From NCBI GenBank assembly GCA_022496205.1, contig WTXD01000027.1:304636-368635 (forward strand): a stretch of 64,000 nt of DNA. The letters run 5' to 3'. Origin of the DNA: Gloeopeniophorella convolvens. Lineage: Eukaryota; Basidiomycota; Agaricomycetes; Russulales. The notes below the pieces were generated by a model. The model saw only the letters and a program-made list of their open reading frames with translations, did not search any database and had not been told where the DNA came from. Position numbers and translations under genes: made by a program. Shown piece after piece: positions 1 to 13,589 of this stretch. How positions within the stretch are numbered: position 1 is the first letter of the stretch; each line of letters starts with the position of its first letter.

Positions 1-1
1 C

Positions 2-172
2 CTAGTCAATGCTATGCGCGAAATAGTTGATACTTTACCCGCAGATGTGGAGGCGCTCGCAACGAAGCTGGAAAAGAAGTTCAAGGACTCTGGCAAGGAC
101 GCCGGCGGGATCTCGAAGAGCAAGGTGCGCGAAAGGACCCTACAGGGTGCACTGGCAGAGCTGCAACTGTAA
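2..172 (+). CDS. C-terminal end of an unrecognised protein (5' part lies outside the window)
   Basis: An open frame runs in from the left edge and stops with TAA at 170-172. It gives about 56 residues, roughly VNAMREIVDTLPADVEALAT at the start and ending TLQGALAELQL. The tail is rich in Lys and Glu and looks helical. The bases at 2-5 (ctag) could be a splice acceptor, so the last exon may begin near 6. I do not recognise the family. The 'ISKSKVRER' tail faintly recalls the end of chromatin-assembly-factor large subunits, but that is only a guess. It is tail-to-tail with the minus-strand armadillo gene, and only about 260 bases separate the two stops. Confidence 0.5.
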   Translation, partial: LVNAMREIVDTLPADVEALATKLEKKFKDSGKDAGGISKSKVRERTLQGALAELQL

Positions 173-431
173 TCTTGCTCGTCTCGTGAATCTCCTGCCG
201 CTCTTCTGTGCTCTGTGTGTGCTCGTCTCTGCGTACCCTTGCTCTCGCCTGCGCATAAGCACCTCAACAACTCCGATCCTCGCGGGCTAGTTGGCACGTT
301 ACATTATTACCTACAGATAATATCACAGCGTCGATTGTACAAACACAAAGCGAATGTCAGAATCCCATAGTAGATCCACGTTGTCTGACGGATAGCAAAA
401 AAAAACCCCCGGAAATGCGGGTCGAAGCCGC

Positions 432-2991
432 CTACATCTCTTCCATGGGGATGCGCTCCATCGCCTCGAGCGCCCTCCGCGCGCGGTCCCTGACCTTACT
501 ATCAACGCCCCCACCAACGCCGCCTGCGGGGCCGCTCCCGCCAAACTCAACCAGATGCCGGAGCGTGCCCTCGATACCCACCGCCCGCAGCTGCGCCGCG
601 CCCCACGCCAGCTGCACCACCGCCCCGAGCGCAGCGCTGCGCGCGTCCGCAGGCGCGTCGACGAGTGTGGTGCTGAGCGCGCGCAGGAGCGGCGTGTGCG
701 CAAGGATGAGCTCCTGGCGCTGCGTATGCCCGTTCGCGAGGTTCGCGAGCATGAACGCAGCCTGCAGCACCACGTCCGGGTCGCGCGCGGCCAGCGCGGC
801 CGCGAGCGCGCCGAGGAGGCGCGGCGCGCCGAGCGCGTCGAACACGGCGTCGACGTCGTCCTCGCAGCTGGCAAAGTTGCGCAGGAGGTAGAGCGCCTGC
901 TCGCGCACGCCCGCGTCCGCGTCGTCGAGGCGCGCGTCGAGCGCGGGCCAGCCGACGTCCGCCATGACCGCGCGCTTCGTCGCGGACGGCGCTTTGTACA
1001 CGATGTTCTTGAGCGCCCAGAGCGCGTTGAGGCGCAGCTCGGCGTGCGGCGAGCGCAGGAGGCGCGCGAGGCGCGCAGACATGCCTGCTCGAGGAACGGC
1101 GCGCGCAGAGGCGAGTACTCGTTGATGAGGTTGCACACGGCGGCGAGCGCGGCGTGCAGGACGCGCCGGTCCTCGGCGTCCTTGGCGAAGACGCCGAAGA
1201 GGGCGGTGCCGAGGCCCGAGTCGACGAGCGAGGTGCGCATGGCGGCGACGCTGCGCGAGAGCGCGCGCACGCACTGGCACGCGGCGTAGCGCACGCCGAT
1301 GTGCCAGTGCGTGAGGGCGGAGGCGAGGGGCGGGAGCAGGCGCTGCGCGTCCGTCACATCGCGCCGGATGTCGTTATCGGCGAGCGCGAGGACCGCGATC
1401 GTGGTGAGCGCTGCCTCGCGCAGGCAGCACAAGCTCTCTGGCTCGTCTTCCTCCCAATCGGACGGCGTCTTGCTGTCTGGTACAGGCGTTGGCGTGATGG
1501 AGTGGACGAGGGTGGCGAGCTTGGCTAGCGATCCCCTTTCGAAGGCGGTCTGACAGAGATCCTTCTCATCCATGACGAGGTAATCTAGGGTGCAGTCCGG
1601 TCAACGGCGTGTTGCGTGGGAAGCACGAATGCTACGCACTGAGGATGAAACAGGCCTTGGTACGGTTCTGTGGCTTCTCGGTCGTCGACTCGATCATGCG
1701 GTTCATGACATGCATGACGACGAGCGAGGACGAGAGATCCGGCGGCGATGGGTGATGGTGATTGGCCGCAGTAGCACGGATGATATGTGTTGCACTGAGA
1801 GTAGTCAGTTCGTGGTACAAAACCTAAGTAAGGATCATGTACCATAAACTTGCAGCGAGCTGTACGTCGGTTGAGCGGGACTTGCATAGGCTCAGCGCCA
1901 GAGTCAACGCGGGTTGCTCTGCGGCAACATCAGTACGGGGTCTCACACTTAGGCCATGCCGGAAGACACGCACCTAATCCCGCTCTGTCCGCAGCATCCC
2001 TAGCCATATGAACAGCGATATCGTGGTTATCTTTGGCAAGCGCAGCGAGTGCATTCAGTGCGGCTTCCTGGACCTTCAGGTCGCGACTGCGCAACAGCGC
2101 AGTGAGATTGCGCGCAACCCAGCCCCCGCCGCCGGAATTAGTAGGAACAGTGGCTTCCGGGCGCTCCCAACGGCGGCGCCCGCGCGGAGCTTCCTTGCCG
2201 CGCTCGACCGGGGGCACCCACTCCGCGACCGCGGCGCGGTGGGGCTGCGCACGGAGCGCCGCGCCGAGCAGCTGCGATATGCACACGCTTGCCTGCACCG
2301 ATGCATCCGTGAGGAGCGGGAGGTAAACGTCGAGAACTTCGAGCTGCACGGGGGCGTGTATCAGGACGCCGTGGGAAGGTGGGGAGGCGGTGCGTGGAGG
2401 CAGATACCTGGAAGAGGTACTCGAGCGCGAGCCGGGCGTCCTCGCGCACGGGCGACGAGTCGTCCTTGAGGCCCCACTGCGAGGGCCCGACGAGCTCGGC
2501 GCACGCGACGGCGAGGGCACGGAGCCCGCGCGCGAAGGCGGCCTTGGTCGCTGGGGACTCGGACGGGCCGAAGCGCGCGATTGCGTAGAGGAAGGCCTGG
2601 TGAGCGTTTGCGTGCAGCAGGCTGCGCAGTGCTTCTGGCGAGCCTGGATGGGCGAGAAGAGGGCGTGAATGGCTGCGCAAGGAAGCGTGCGCAGCAGAGG
2701 GCTGCGTACCATAAGAGAGCGATGCGATCACTTGGGCAGCCTCGACGCGGATGTCGTCCTGTGACCCTGCCGCCTCCTCGAACTGTTCTGGGGCATTGAG
2801 GCACTTGACGAGGCTGTCAGCGGGGCGGGCGAAATAAGAGGGATGGCCTGGTGGGTGGGGAGGAAGGTCACGCACGTGGCAACAAAGAGTTCGTCCTGGG
2901 CAAGCATGGATTTCGCAGAGGGGTTTCCAATCACGTTATTCTTGACCCTCTTGAGGGTGGCGACATTCACCGCCTGCACCGTCATGTGCAC
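432..2991 (-). CDS. Armadillo-repeat protein, ARMC8/GID5 (VID28)-like subunit of the GID/CTLH E3 ubiquitin ligase
   Basis: ARMC8/GID5 proteins are armadillo solenoids that hold substrate receptors on the GID/CTLH ubiquitin ligase. This complex degrades gluconeogenic enzymes in yeast. The gene runs right to left from ATG 2991. The first exon ends about residue 38 (VKNNVIGNPSAKS, the family's N-terminal signature). Later exons lie about 2830-2430, 2340-1960, 1925-1850, 1805-1630 and 1586-1095, and the last one ends at 432. Joins fit clear splice sites: for example an acceptor at about 1587 joins a KACFIL exon to YLVMDEKDLCQTAFERGSL. The C-terminal half carries repeats such as LRLNALWALKNIVYK and LQAAFMLANLANGH. 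The total of about 660-680 residues matches the human protein (673, from memory). The start is supported by the conserved N-terminus. Family assignment is confident, exact exon borders less so. It is divergent from the RdRP gene across about 410 bases. Confidence 0.8.
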
Positions 2992-3401
2992 GCCTGTTCA
3001 GAGGGCGATAGACCAGCGTGTATGCGCGTCGAACGTTGAGAAACGTTGTCTTGGGCTGTGATCTGGTTCGCGGAAAGGCGGTCGGCAGCACCGGGCCTGC
3101 GCGCTGCCCTTGATAGGAAAGCATTTACTGTACCGGCGAACCGTCATCACCCTCTGTGAATGTATCTGGTTCTCCTCGAACTGGCGTCATCTTATCGTTC
3201 TGTCACATCCCCTGGCTGCGTGTAGGCGTCACCGCAGCAGATTCGCCTCGAGGCGTAATCAGGTGGCTGCGCACAAAGCAAGCTTTGGCGCCCAGTACCC
3301 TTCGGGGGCCTTCAAAGGATACAAAAGGTGCCACACGCCAACCCTACCCTTTGGCACACCTCTCTTCTTAGCCAACCATCATCTGAGCCAACTCGTTCAT
3401 C
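2992..3401. promoter_or_regulatory. Divergent intergenic region between the ARMC8-like and RdRP genes
   Basis: This 410-base gap must hold the promoters of both genes. A TATA-like atacaaaagg lies near 3319-3328, about 75 bases before the RdRP start. The 5' flank of the RdRP ATG is pyrimidine-rich (cctctcttcttagcc). I see no open frame of interest. Confidence 0.4.
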
Positions 3402-6400
3402 ATGGAACTAGAAATCAAGAGAATCGACTTCAACGCGGACTCCTATGACGTCCGCAAAGCAGTCGAGGTGGTCCTTCACGGCACCGACCTCTACGACCCC
3501 CACGACACCAAGAACAAAGGGCGTAAGCCCAACTTCCAGGTACAAATGGGAGAAAGCCCAGCCGGACGCCACCATAATGGGACAGCAATCCTCCGATTGC
3601 CTCAAGCCACTCTAGGGCGGAAGCTGCTTCGGTGGGTGCACGATGCGCCAAGTAACAACATCGTGGTCAATGGCGGCCCGTTGCGCGTCTTCAATTCACA
3701 TCGCCGGGTGGCGCCCGACATCCAGCAGACGCTTGAGAAGGCGTTGTACATTGGCCCCGAGCAAGACAAGGCTCGGGAAGATATCATCCGCAAGGCTTAT
3801 GAGGTTCGACCGCGAATTGCAAAGATTCAGTTCGGCGTGTGGTATCGCCCGCCGAACACACCTGCCAACCACGGCAGTCTTTCTCTATTGAGTATGAACG
3901 AGAGTTCATGAAGAAAAGCGCTGCCTGGATCAGCCTTGTGTATGAGCACAGTCTGTTTCGTCTTGATGTAAGCGTGTCTCAATCCCGGTGGCATCATAGC
4001 TGACAAGTCCTCTTTACCATCCAGCTTGGTCAACGGGAGACAGAGGACGATCACTTCTTTGTCCTCGTCAAGTTCTCAAGTATCAAAAAGCTCGGACTCG
4101 GCTACGATGAATTCGGTCTCCCTTGTAAGAGGTGTCTGCGCCGGTGCGATCGCACGCTCTGACATCACTCGACGTTGGTAGATATCATATTCGACCTCTA
4201 CACGCCCCCGCACTTTGAACAGGAATCCTTCAACGGTTACGTCCGGGAGGATACGAAGCGCAAAAAGAACAGGGCCCGCCTATCCGCCCTAGACGACGGG
4301 CATGCAAGGGTGGCGCCCTTCGCTCACCACCTTCGTGTCGTTCTCGCAGAGATCGACGACCTGCTTCGCTTCGAGGATATATGCCGCATCGCCCAATGCG
4401 AACCGCGGCCGGTCCGCGTGCCTCGCGTCGACGCCCTCGCCCAGGGTTTCTTTTCTCACCGCTACCTACACAATGTTCATCGCTGGCTCCGCACGATGCC
4501 CTGGAAGAACGCCTTCCAAATCGAGTCGTATCTGCGGAGCGGTCTTATCAACACCCACGACCTCCTCTTCAGCCTTCAACAGCCAATCGAGGAGGCCATG
4601 CGAGACTACGGAGAGGAAGCAAGCGAGTTCCTCCGTATCTTTGCCGTCGCTCTGCGCATGCGCGACCCTGCGAAAGAGGCCCCAGCGGCATGCCTTGCGC
4701 GGATGCGCAGGGAAAACAAGACTGTCAAGCCGCTCAAGCTTTCACCAGGACACTTTTCGTGCCATCACATCGTCATCACGCCGACGCGTATGCTCTTCGA
4801 AGGTCCATACACCACCCAGTCCAATCGCGTCATCCGGCGCTTCCAAAGCCACGATGCAAAGCTCGTGGAGCACTTCATCCGCGTCGAGTTCCGCGACGAG
4901 GACCACCTGAACTACCGGTGGTCTGACGACGTCGACGGCACTTCCTTCCTCCAGAGCCGCGTCGGTGGCATCCTGCGCGACGGGCTGGAGCTCTCAGGGC
5001 GCTCCTTCGAATTCCTCGCATACTCCACCAGCGCGCTGCGCGAGCACGCCGTCTGGTTCGTCTCGCCCTTCCGCGACCCCGTGGAGGGCTTCGTCACGGC
5101 GGAGACGATCCGCGCGTCGCTCGGCGACTTCTCACAGCTCCTCCGGACGCCGAGCAAGTACGCCGCGCGCATCGCGCAGGCGTTCACCGCGACGGACCCG
5201 AGCGTCATGCTCTACCGCGGACAATGGGAAGACCTGCCCGAGATCGGCGTGCACACGGACGGCGTCGGGACCGTTTCGCCGGAGCTCGCGCACAAGATCT
5301 GGGAGGCCATCTGCGGCGCGACGCCGGGCAACCTGCGCGAGACGCGCGTCGAGCCCTCTGCGTACCAGTTCCGGTTCCTGGGCTACAAGGGCGTCGTCGT
5401 CGTCGATAGCAGCCTCGAGGGCATCCGCCTGCGCCTGCGCGACTCGCAGCGCAAGTTCCCCGTTCACAATGTCGAGAAGGCGGAGTTTGAGGTCGCGCGC
5501 GCGTTTTCGCTCCCGAACGCGGTGCACCTCAACAGGTCAGCGGTCTCCCTTTCTCCACGCCGATGCCTCTGATGTCGTTCCCAAGGCCCGCCGTGATGGC
5601 GCTCGAGGATCGCGGCGTCAGGAAAGACGCCTTTATGGAGCTCCAAGAGATGGCCAAAGTGGAGATATACCTCGCCGGCGACTCGCTCGAGAACTTTGTG
5701 AAGCTGCTCAAGAAGCACAGCCTGGGTCACAAGTTCCACCTCGCGTTCGTGCTCGAGCAGCTCGACAAGCTCAAGCTCGATATGAAGGCCAACCTCGATA
5801 AGCGGGCTGTCGGCAGCGCGTTCCTCGGGCGCCTGCTGCGCTTCGGGATGAACCATTGCCTCCGCGAGGTGAAGCACAACGCGCGCATCCCGGTCCCTCA
5901 GAGCTACCAGCTCGTGGGGGTCGCAGACGAGGGACAGGCGTGGATCGAGCAGGATGGCTTGGACCCGAAGGACGTCTTCACACTCGGAGAGGGATACATC
6001 TACGGTGCGTCGTCCATTCGCCGTCTCTGCGCCCGGAGCGCTCACCTGCACGCCGCCTCGGCCGCACAGCGTGTATCCAGGAGTCCGCAGACTCGGACCC
6101 CGTCTACCTCAAGGGCTCGTGTGTGATCTCCCGCAGCCCGGTGATCCACCCCGGCGACGGTGCGCACCCGCCCTGCTGCGATGCGGACGAGACGGGGCTC
6201 ATCCATTGACACAGTCCAGCGCGTGCACGCAGTGGGCGAACCGCCGAAGGGCGTGAAGTGCTTCTTCCGCGGGCTCAAGAATGTCGTCGTCATGCCCGCA
6301 GTCGGTGCGCCGGATTGTGCCCTCGCAGCCAGCGCTCGCTCACGCTCTCCCCAGGGAAGCGCTCGCTGGCGTCCTGCCTTGCCGGAGGCGATCTCGACGG

Positions 6401-7582
6401 GTGCGTGCGCCGCGTCTGCAGTCCCGGGATGCAGCGCTCATCGTTCCTCACCCCAGCGACACCTTTGACATCTACTGGAACAACCCGCAGCTGCTCCCGA
6501 CGGACTACGCAGACGCTGCGGAGTACCCGCCCGGCCAGGTGAGGAGGCTGCCGGACGACCGCCCGGACGCCACGGTCGACGACATCTGCGATTTCATCGT
6601 CGAGTACATCAACTCGGACGTCATGGTGCGTCATGTGTGCGCCGACGACGCGCCGGCACCGGGCTCACTCGGGCGCGCGCTGCACACAGGGCCTGCTCGC
6701 GGACAAGCACATCATCATCGCGGACCAGTCGAGGGTGCGCACCATCGCCCGTCCCGCGCGTGGCGCCACCTGACCCCCCAGCAGGACGGCGTGTTCGACA
6801 ACCGGTGCATGCGCCTGGCGGAGCTCTGCAGCCAGGCGGTCGACTACGCCAAGAACGGCGTGGCCGTCGACCTGAGCAGCCCGGGCGCCCTCCCGAAGCA
6901 GCTGATCAAGTTCAAGCCGGACTGGAAGAAGGCCGAGGTGACGGGCGCGCGCGACCTCGACTACTACGAGTCGGACCGCGCGCTCGGCTTCCTCTACCGC
7001 AACATCTCGCTCGAAGACCCCAACGAGCCCGTTGCGGGCGTCTCCGCGCAGCCCCCGGCCCCGCTGCAGGACCCGATCTCGTGCGCGCTCGCACCGCTCG
7101 TGCAGAGCTTCGTCGGCGACACGGACGCCGACGGCCCCACACCCGCGCCGGCCGACGCCGACGCCGACGCGCAGGCGGAAGCGCTGCACGCGCGCCACGT
7201 GCGCGAGATGCGCTTCATCTGCACGACGCACGCGCTGATCGACGCGCCGGACGTGCGGCTGATGGAGGAGGAGGTCGTGCTGGGCACGATCCTCGCGGAC
7301 TGCACGCAGAAGCACGCGCGCTCGGAGCGCGCGTTCCGCATGCGCACGCACGCCGAGACGCTCGTGCGCGACCTGCGCGCGCTCGTCGTGCCCGTCGGCG
7401 TCGGCGTGGGGAGCGAGGCGCCGCCCGGGGTGCTGCGCGCGGGGCTGCGCGATGCGTGGGGCATGTGGGGCTGGGCGCAGCGGAACCGCGACGCGGACTT
7501 TATCGAGAGTTTCTCGCTTGTCGTGCTGGGGATAGTTCTGGACTGCCTGAAGCGCCTCGCGCCGCCGGAGGTCATGGCCTAG
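3402..7582 (+). CDS. RNA-dependent RNA polymerase of the RNAi type (RdRP; QDE-1/RDR family)
   Basis: Cellular RdRPs make double-stranded RNA from aberrant transcripts for quelling and related RNAi. The N-terminus (MELEIKRIDFNADSYDVRKA) is an RRM-like module. The central part has typical RdRP text such as CHHIVITPTRMLFEGPY and SRVGGILRDGLEL. The catalytic DxDGD motif reads DLDGD, followed by TFDIYWN. It is split by a 56-base intron at 6401-6456 between the two Gly-codon halves. Other introns lie about 3960-4013, 4125-4181, 5536-5585, 6014-6080, 6160-6212, 6305-6355, 6625-6690 and 6735-6781. The stop is TAG 7580-7582, giving about 1,100-1,150 residues. One oddity: near 3866-3876 the frame must change by one base to join GVWYRPPNTPAN to SFSIEYEREF. 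No fitting intron was found, so this is a one-base loss or a consensus error. Otherwise every motif looks functional. Confidence 0.88.
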
Positions 7583-7797
7583 TCACAATCTGCTGCTCGC
7601 GCTGTAGCCTTGTCGTTTGGAGAGCACCGCCAATGTGGTGTCCCGATTGACCAATGTATATGTTGTACCACGTTATGACCAATGTCATCACCCCATGTTC
7701 TCGATCTGCACGGCCGGAGCCAACAAAGCAAAGCCTGGTATTCGTCTCCTGTTCACTCTATACATCCACGCATCCGCGCCCTTACTGGACCCACGCA

Positions 7798-9268
<1,471 letters not shown>

Positions 9269-9454
9269 GCTGGATAACCGCGCTAGCACCAGCACCAAAG
9301 GTTTGCACTGGCCAAGAGAGTACAAACGGAGACCTGGATGTTAGTAGTGAGTACCTGAGTAGGTGGTGGTACTTGGCAGAGAACGAGTCGGCCAGCGCCA
9401 GCGCATTCGCCGTCGTCGGACACGTCGCGCTCAGTTGGCCGCTTTCTCACTGTC

Positions 9455-9460
9455 AAAAAA
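9455..9460 (-). terminator. Pol III oligo-T terminator of tRNA-Val
   Basis: Six A residues on the forward strand read as T6 immediately after the tRNA 3' end. Confidence 0.8.
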
Positions 9461-9534
9461 TGATTCGACCCGGGCTCGAACCGGGGACCTTCTGTGTGTT
9501 AGACAGATGCGATAACCAACTACGCCATCGAACC
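9461..9534 (-). tRNA. tRNA-Val (anticodon AAC)
   Basis: The reverse strand folds as a 74-nt tRNA. The 7-bp acceptor is GGTTCGA with TCGAATC, with one G-T pair and discriminator A. The A box is TGGCGTAGTTGG. The anticodon stem TCTGT/ACAGA encloses the loop CTAACAC, giving anticodon AAC. The T arm is CCCGGTTCGAGCCCGGG, with a B box. There is no intron. Directly 3' on the minus strand is a T6 run (forward strand aaaaaa at 9455-9460), a Pol III terminator. CCA is not encoded, as usual in eukaryotes. Confidence 0.93.
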
Positions 9535-9916
9535 CTTGCGGACACGTTCACCCATGGCCGTCCTGACCACACATTGAACTGCACTGACTCGCTCGCACTG
9601 ATCGACGTCCAGCGATCCCCATGGTTTTCTGCTGGCCGGTACTACCATTGCCGAGCCTTGGTGTCGAGTCCTCGGCGCCCGTCTTTATGCAGATGCACCC
9701 ATTCAATCGGATTGGACCCTATTGGACCATGCAGATTTCTGGCCAGCCTTGGCCAGCGCCGGCCGCTGCTCTTTTGAACAAGCACCGGTCCAGACACCAG
9801 AGTCGTGTTTGATTCCAGCATCCGTCTCGCTCTACTTGGTCGGCTATCAATCAATATCAAGGTCCGCAGCGTGCGGCTAGCTGTGGTTGCCCAGGGCTGC
9901 CCCTCGTTGCAGCTCT

Positions 9917-9922
9917 TATAAG
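9917..9922 (+). promoter_or_regulatory. TATA box of the first P450 gene
   Basis: TATAAG lies 29 bases before the start codon at 9951. A similar TATAAG sits before the second P450 gene, which supports both starts. Confidence 0.5.
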
Positions 9923-9950
9923 CTGACGCGCTATTTCCGAAAAGGTACCA

Positions 9951-12213
9951 ATGAACACCCTGATCCTCACGCCCCTTGTCCTTGTGGCAGCATGCTTCGT
10001 TGTAGAGCTCTTCCGCCTCCGTCGCCGTAATGCTCTCATGCAGAAGCTCCAAGGTCCTGAATCGAAATCTTTCTGGTTCGGTGAGGACACCTAATCCCCC
10101 TACCCTTCATCACGAGTCTCAATCCTCGATGCAGGGAATGACCATGAGATACGATATCAGAAAGAGGTAGGAGACTGCGAGTTCGAGTGGATGCGCCGCT
10201 ATGGCGGCGCGTGGCGGCGGAGTGCACCCTTGGGCGTGAGTGTTTCTACGCCTACAGGCGACGTCACCTTCAGTATGCTGAGACCCTCAACAGGAGGAAT
10301 GGTTAATGGTGACAGATCCTAAAGCACTACAGCATATCCTTCACACCTCTGGATACCATTATCAGAAAGGAGCGCTCCAAAACACCATAACTGAGATGAT
10401 ATCCGGTAATGGCATTGTTCGGGCGCATGGTCAGTCGAATCCCGCTGTTGGATCACCTTTGGAGCCCAACGAGAATACACTTTAGGGGAGACACATCAGC
10501 GCCAGCGAAAGATCATGAACCCTGCCTTCTCCGCGCCTCAATTGAGGTCATTCCTTCCGTTGTTCCAAGATGTGGCATTGAAGGTCTGTGGTTCATTCGT
10601 TGTGTGTACATCACCTTTTGATCATGATCCCGAGCAGCTCGTACAGAAGTGGAAAGACGAGGTCATTCCTGCCGATCCGTCGGGCCAACCATTGGTGAAT
10701 GTTACTCGGTGGTTCTCGCGCACAACTCTCGACATCATCGGAGGGGGTACGTGGCCTGACTTTGGCTTGGGCCTAAACTCACGCCACCATCAGCTGGCTT
10801 CGATTTCCAATTTGGGTCGCTCGACAATGTCAAGACTTCGTTGTCAGAACAATATCAGAACCTTTTGTGAGCTCTTGTCTCCCGACGCATGCACAGAATG
10901 GCCAATTCCCACACTAGTATCGATTCTACCCTATATCCTTCCAACTGGGACGTCCTTTTCAAGGCAACATGGCGCCTCATCCCGGAGTCGTTGCTTAGCT
11001 ATGTCCGATATCTCCCATCGAGAGAATACAGCAGATTCCGGCGCTACCTGGACTTCACGCGCAACTTTGCCCGGGAGATTATCCAGAAAAGCATAATCAA
11101 GGGTGACGGCAAGGACATCATGAGCGTGCTCTTACGTGCAAATGCGTCCGAAGATCCAAAAAGCAGGATGTCCAACGACGAGCTTGTTGACCAAGTTTCG
11201 TTAGTCAAATGCTTCAGCAGTACTTCATCCCGCATCGTTTGACGTCTTGGTTACAGCACTCTTCTCCTCGCAGGTCATGACACGACATCCAACAGTCTAA
11301 GTTGGTTCTTCTACGAAATTGCTCAGCACCCAGAGTCCCAGCAGCGCATCCGGGAAGAGATTGCTGCCGTGCGCGAGCGGAATAAAGGAGACATCACTGC
11401 GGCGGACCTCGACAGCATGACATATACCCAAGCTGCTTTGAAGGTAGCGCAACTCCATATCTCACGATGTCATAGCAACTCACCAGGTGGCCAAGGAATC
11501 GATGAGGTTGAATCCCATTATCTGGCTCCTGATGAGAGTCCCATCCCGCGACGACGTTATACCCCTGGCCTTCCCCATCACGGGCAAATCGGGCGAGCAA
11601 ATGACGTCCATCCCCATCAGGGCAGGCACGCCCATCGTTCTTTGCGTCTCCGGTTACAATCGGTATGTATTGGAAACGTGTTGCGGCGTAGCGCAGCCTC
11701 TGACTGGAACAGGCACCCGGAGGTATGGGGCGAGGATGCGCACAAGTGGAACCCAGAGCGGTTCCTTAGCGCGGACAAGACAAAGCAGACGTCCGTCGGC
11801 GTATTTGCCAACCTGTGAGCTTGCACTATTACTCGTTTATCATTGCGCATGCATGCTTATGCGCTCTGTGATGCAGGCTGAACTTCTGTAAGCATGTGCG
11901 CACTTAACTCTTGTTTGCAATCTGACGGATTGTACGGCAGCGGGCGGCCTCCGCGGTTGCATAGGCTGGCGGTTTTCGTACGTGCAGCCGCCCGCCTGCA
12001 CCCTTGGCACGACCCACCTGACCCCATGTCATTCTCCTCAGGATCCTCGAGATGCAGATGATCGCCATCACCCTGCTTGAGAACTTTGAGTTCTCCATGC
12101 CCCCGCCGAACGAGAAGACGCGCGTGTACCGCAAGCCGAGCGGGATCATGATGCCCATGTGCGAGGGAGAGCGCGGCGTCTGGCTTGGACTCGTAATCAA
12201 GGCGCTGAACTGA
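9951..12213 (+). CDS. Cytochrome P450 monooxygenase, intact copy of a tandem pair
   Basis: This is a heme-thiolate monooxygenase anchored in the ER; the substrate is unknown. The start MNTLILTPLVLVAACFVVEL is a membrane anchor followed by RLRRR. About twelve exons join cleanly, for example introns at 9 to 10.1 kb, 10430-10490, 11216-11274 and 11887-11938. Landmarks are the I-helix LLAGHDTTSNS (about 11265-11300), the K-helix ESMR, the PERF-type NPERFL, and the heme loop FSGGLRGCIGWRF, which is formed across an intron with the axial Cys at about 11968. It ends in LVIKALN at TGA 12211-12213. Length is about 530 residues, normal for the family. The best relative in the window is the next P450, which shares nearly the same exon order. 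I cannot assign a CYP number. Confidence 0.85.
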
Positions 12214-13560
12214 GGTGCTGAACTGATGTGAGCAGATAGTGTCTCACGAACAGTATTTCGGGTCGTACAGGTTGGACTATATGCAATACCGTGAAATCTT
12301 GATCATTCTTTACGACACGCGCTACTGCGGTCGCGCTGGGTGCTCCGCTTATCCCTTGCGATGATAGATTCGCCTCATTCACAAAGGTCTCTGAGGCTTC
12401 ACAGTGAGCTGGAGCGGAACGTCTCCAGCCAACAACCCGTCCGGTGGAATGAAGAGCTCATACGATGAAACCTCGGCTTCTCGTCAACTAGGACGCGAAA
12501 TCCGGGTCACAGAGACAGCAGAAACGACCTGAGGACTGGCAAGCGGGCGCTACGAGATTCTGGGCATTTGGCAGTAGAAAGACCTCCCAGTCGCTCTGAC
12601 TTCGGCACGCACTTTTCAGGCTGCCGCTCGCATCATGAATCCGCGGAGCAGCGAAAAGGATGGACTAGCAACCGTCACTAGTCACAACTCAGTGAGGCAC
12701 TGGGGTCCGGGGTCAAAGGCAGCTTGTCGGGAGGCTAGCGACCGGTGCGATCGTGCAACACTGTCACTGCTCTCGACTAGTTTGGACTGTTCGTATGTGC
12801 GAGACATGTGGTGTGTTCCACGGCCGTGAGAGGGCTAGAAGGAGGGTGGACAACCTGTCAGGGTGTAGCTATTCCCGTTGTAAATGGTAGCAGGTCTGCT
12901 CGTAAATAGGTACAGATACCGTCCGCTCTCACACTCGGACGTGACAACGGATTTGATTTATGATTGCCCGATGGTGACCAATTCACGCTTGTTTGACAGT
13001 CTGTGCAGTCCGTTCGCAGGAAGACCAAAACTTCTTCTTGACTATGACGCTCAGAGGCAGAGGCTGAGAACGGACAAATGGCAGTGATAACGCGAACGTC
13101 CGACATGTATGCCCATCTACATAGCTCACTTCTGTATCGACATCCTGATACAACTCCGCAGTCTCCCCGCGCGCGCGGTGATCAGAGAATGCTGTACGTA
13201 GCTTTAATATACTGGACATAGCTCCGCCGTAGATCCATCGCTGCCAGTGCATTGCACATGCAAGGCAGCAGCTAGCCTTGGCTCCGCCGGGACCAACCAC
13301 GCGGCACGGGATATATTTACCTCATAGCGTTTCCCGCAACGGGCTAAGTGGCCCATGGCAATTCGCGGCTGCAGTCGTGTGGAACAGGAATGGGGTGCGC
13401 AGACACGGGTTTGGGCCCACCATGCCTACGCGCTCCGTCAGGGAGGGTGGGAGGAAGCCCACATACGGGCGTCGAAGGGTGCTAATTATAGATACCAGTG
13501 TGTTTTTGGGCAGATACTCAAGCCAGAGCGAATCCTGTGAGGCGAGAGAGACTGGTGGGA
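12214..13560. other. Intergenic stretch between the P450 genes, left part
   Basis: No recognisable gene. The open frames here on both strands are short and carry no domain text or good splice signals. Confidence 0.4.
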
Positions 13561-13563
13561 CGC

Positions 13564-13575
13564 TATAAATAAAGG
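13564..13575 (+). promoter_or_regulatory. Isolated strong TATA motif
   Basis: TATAAATAAAGG on the plus strand, with no convincing plus-strand gene after it. It may be chance or a relic. Confidence 0.25.
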
Positions 13576-13589
13576 CGCCTGTCCAAACA

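Noticed and set aside
555..1289. Long plus-strand open frames opposite the armadillo gene
   Set aside because: Arg/Glu/Ala-rich antisense shadows of a GC-rich coding exon; no domain text or start context.
4965..5801. 278-codon plus-strand frame inside the RdRP gene
   Set aside because: Ser/Arg/Ala-rich shadow; the RdRP frame on the same strand carries the conserved text.
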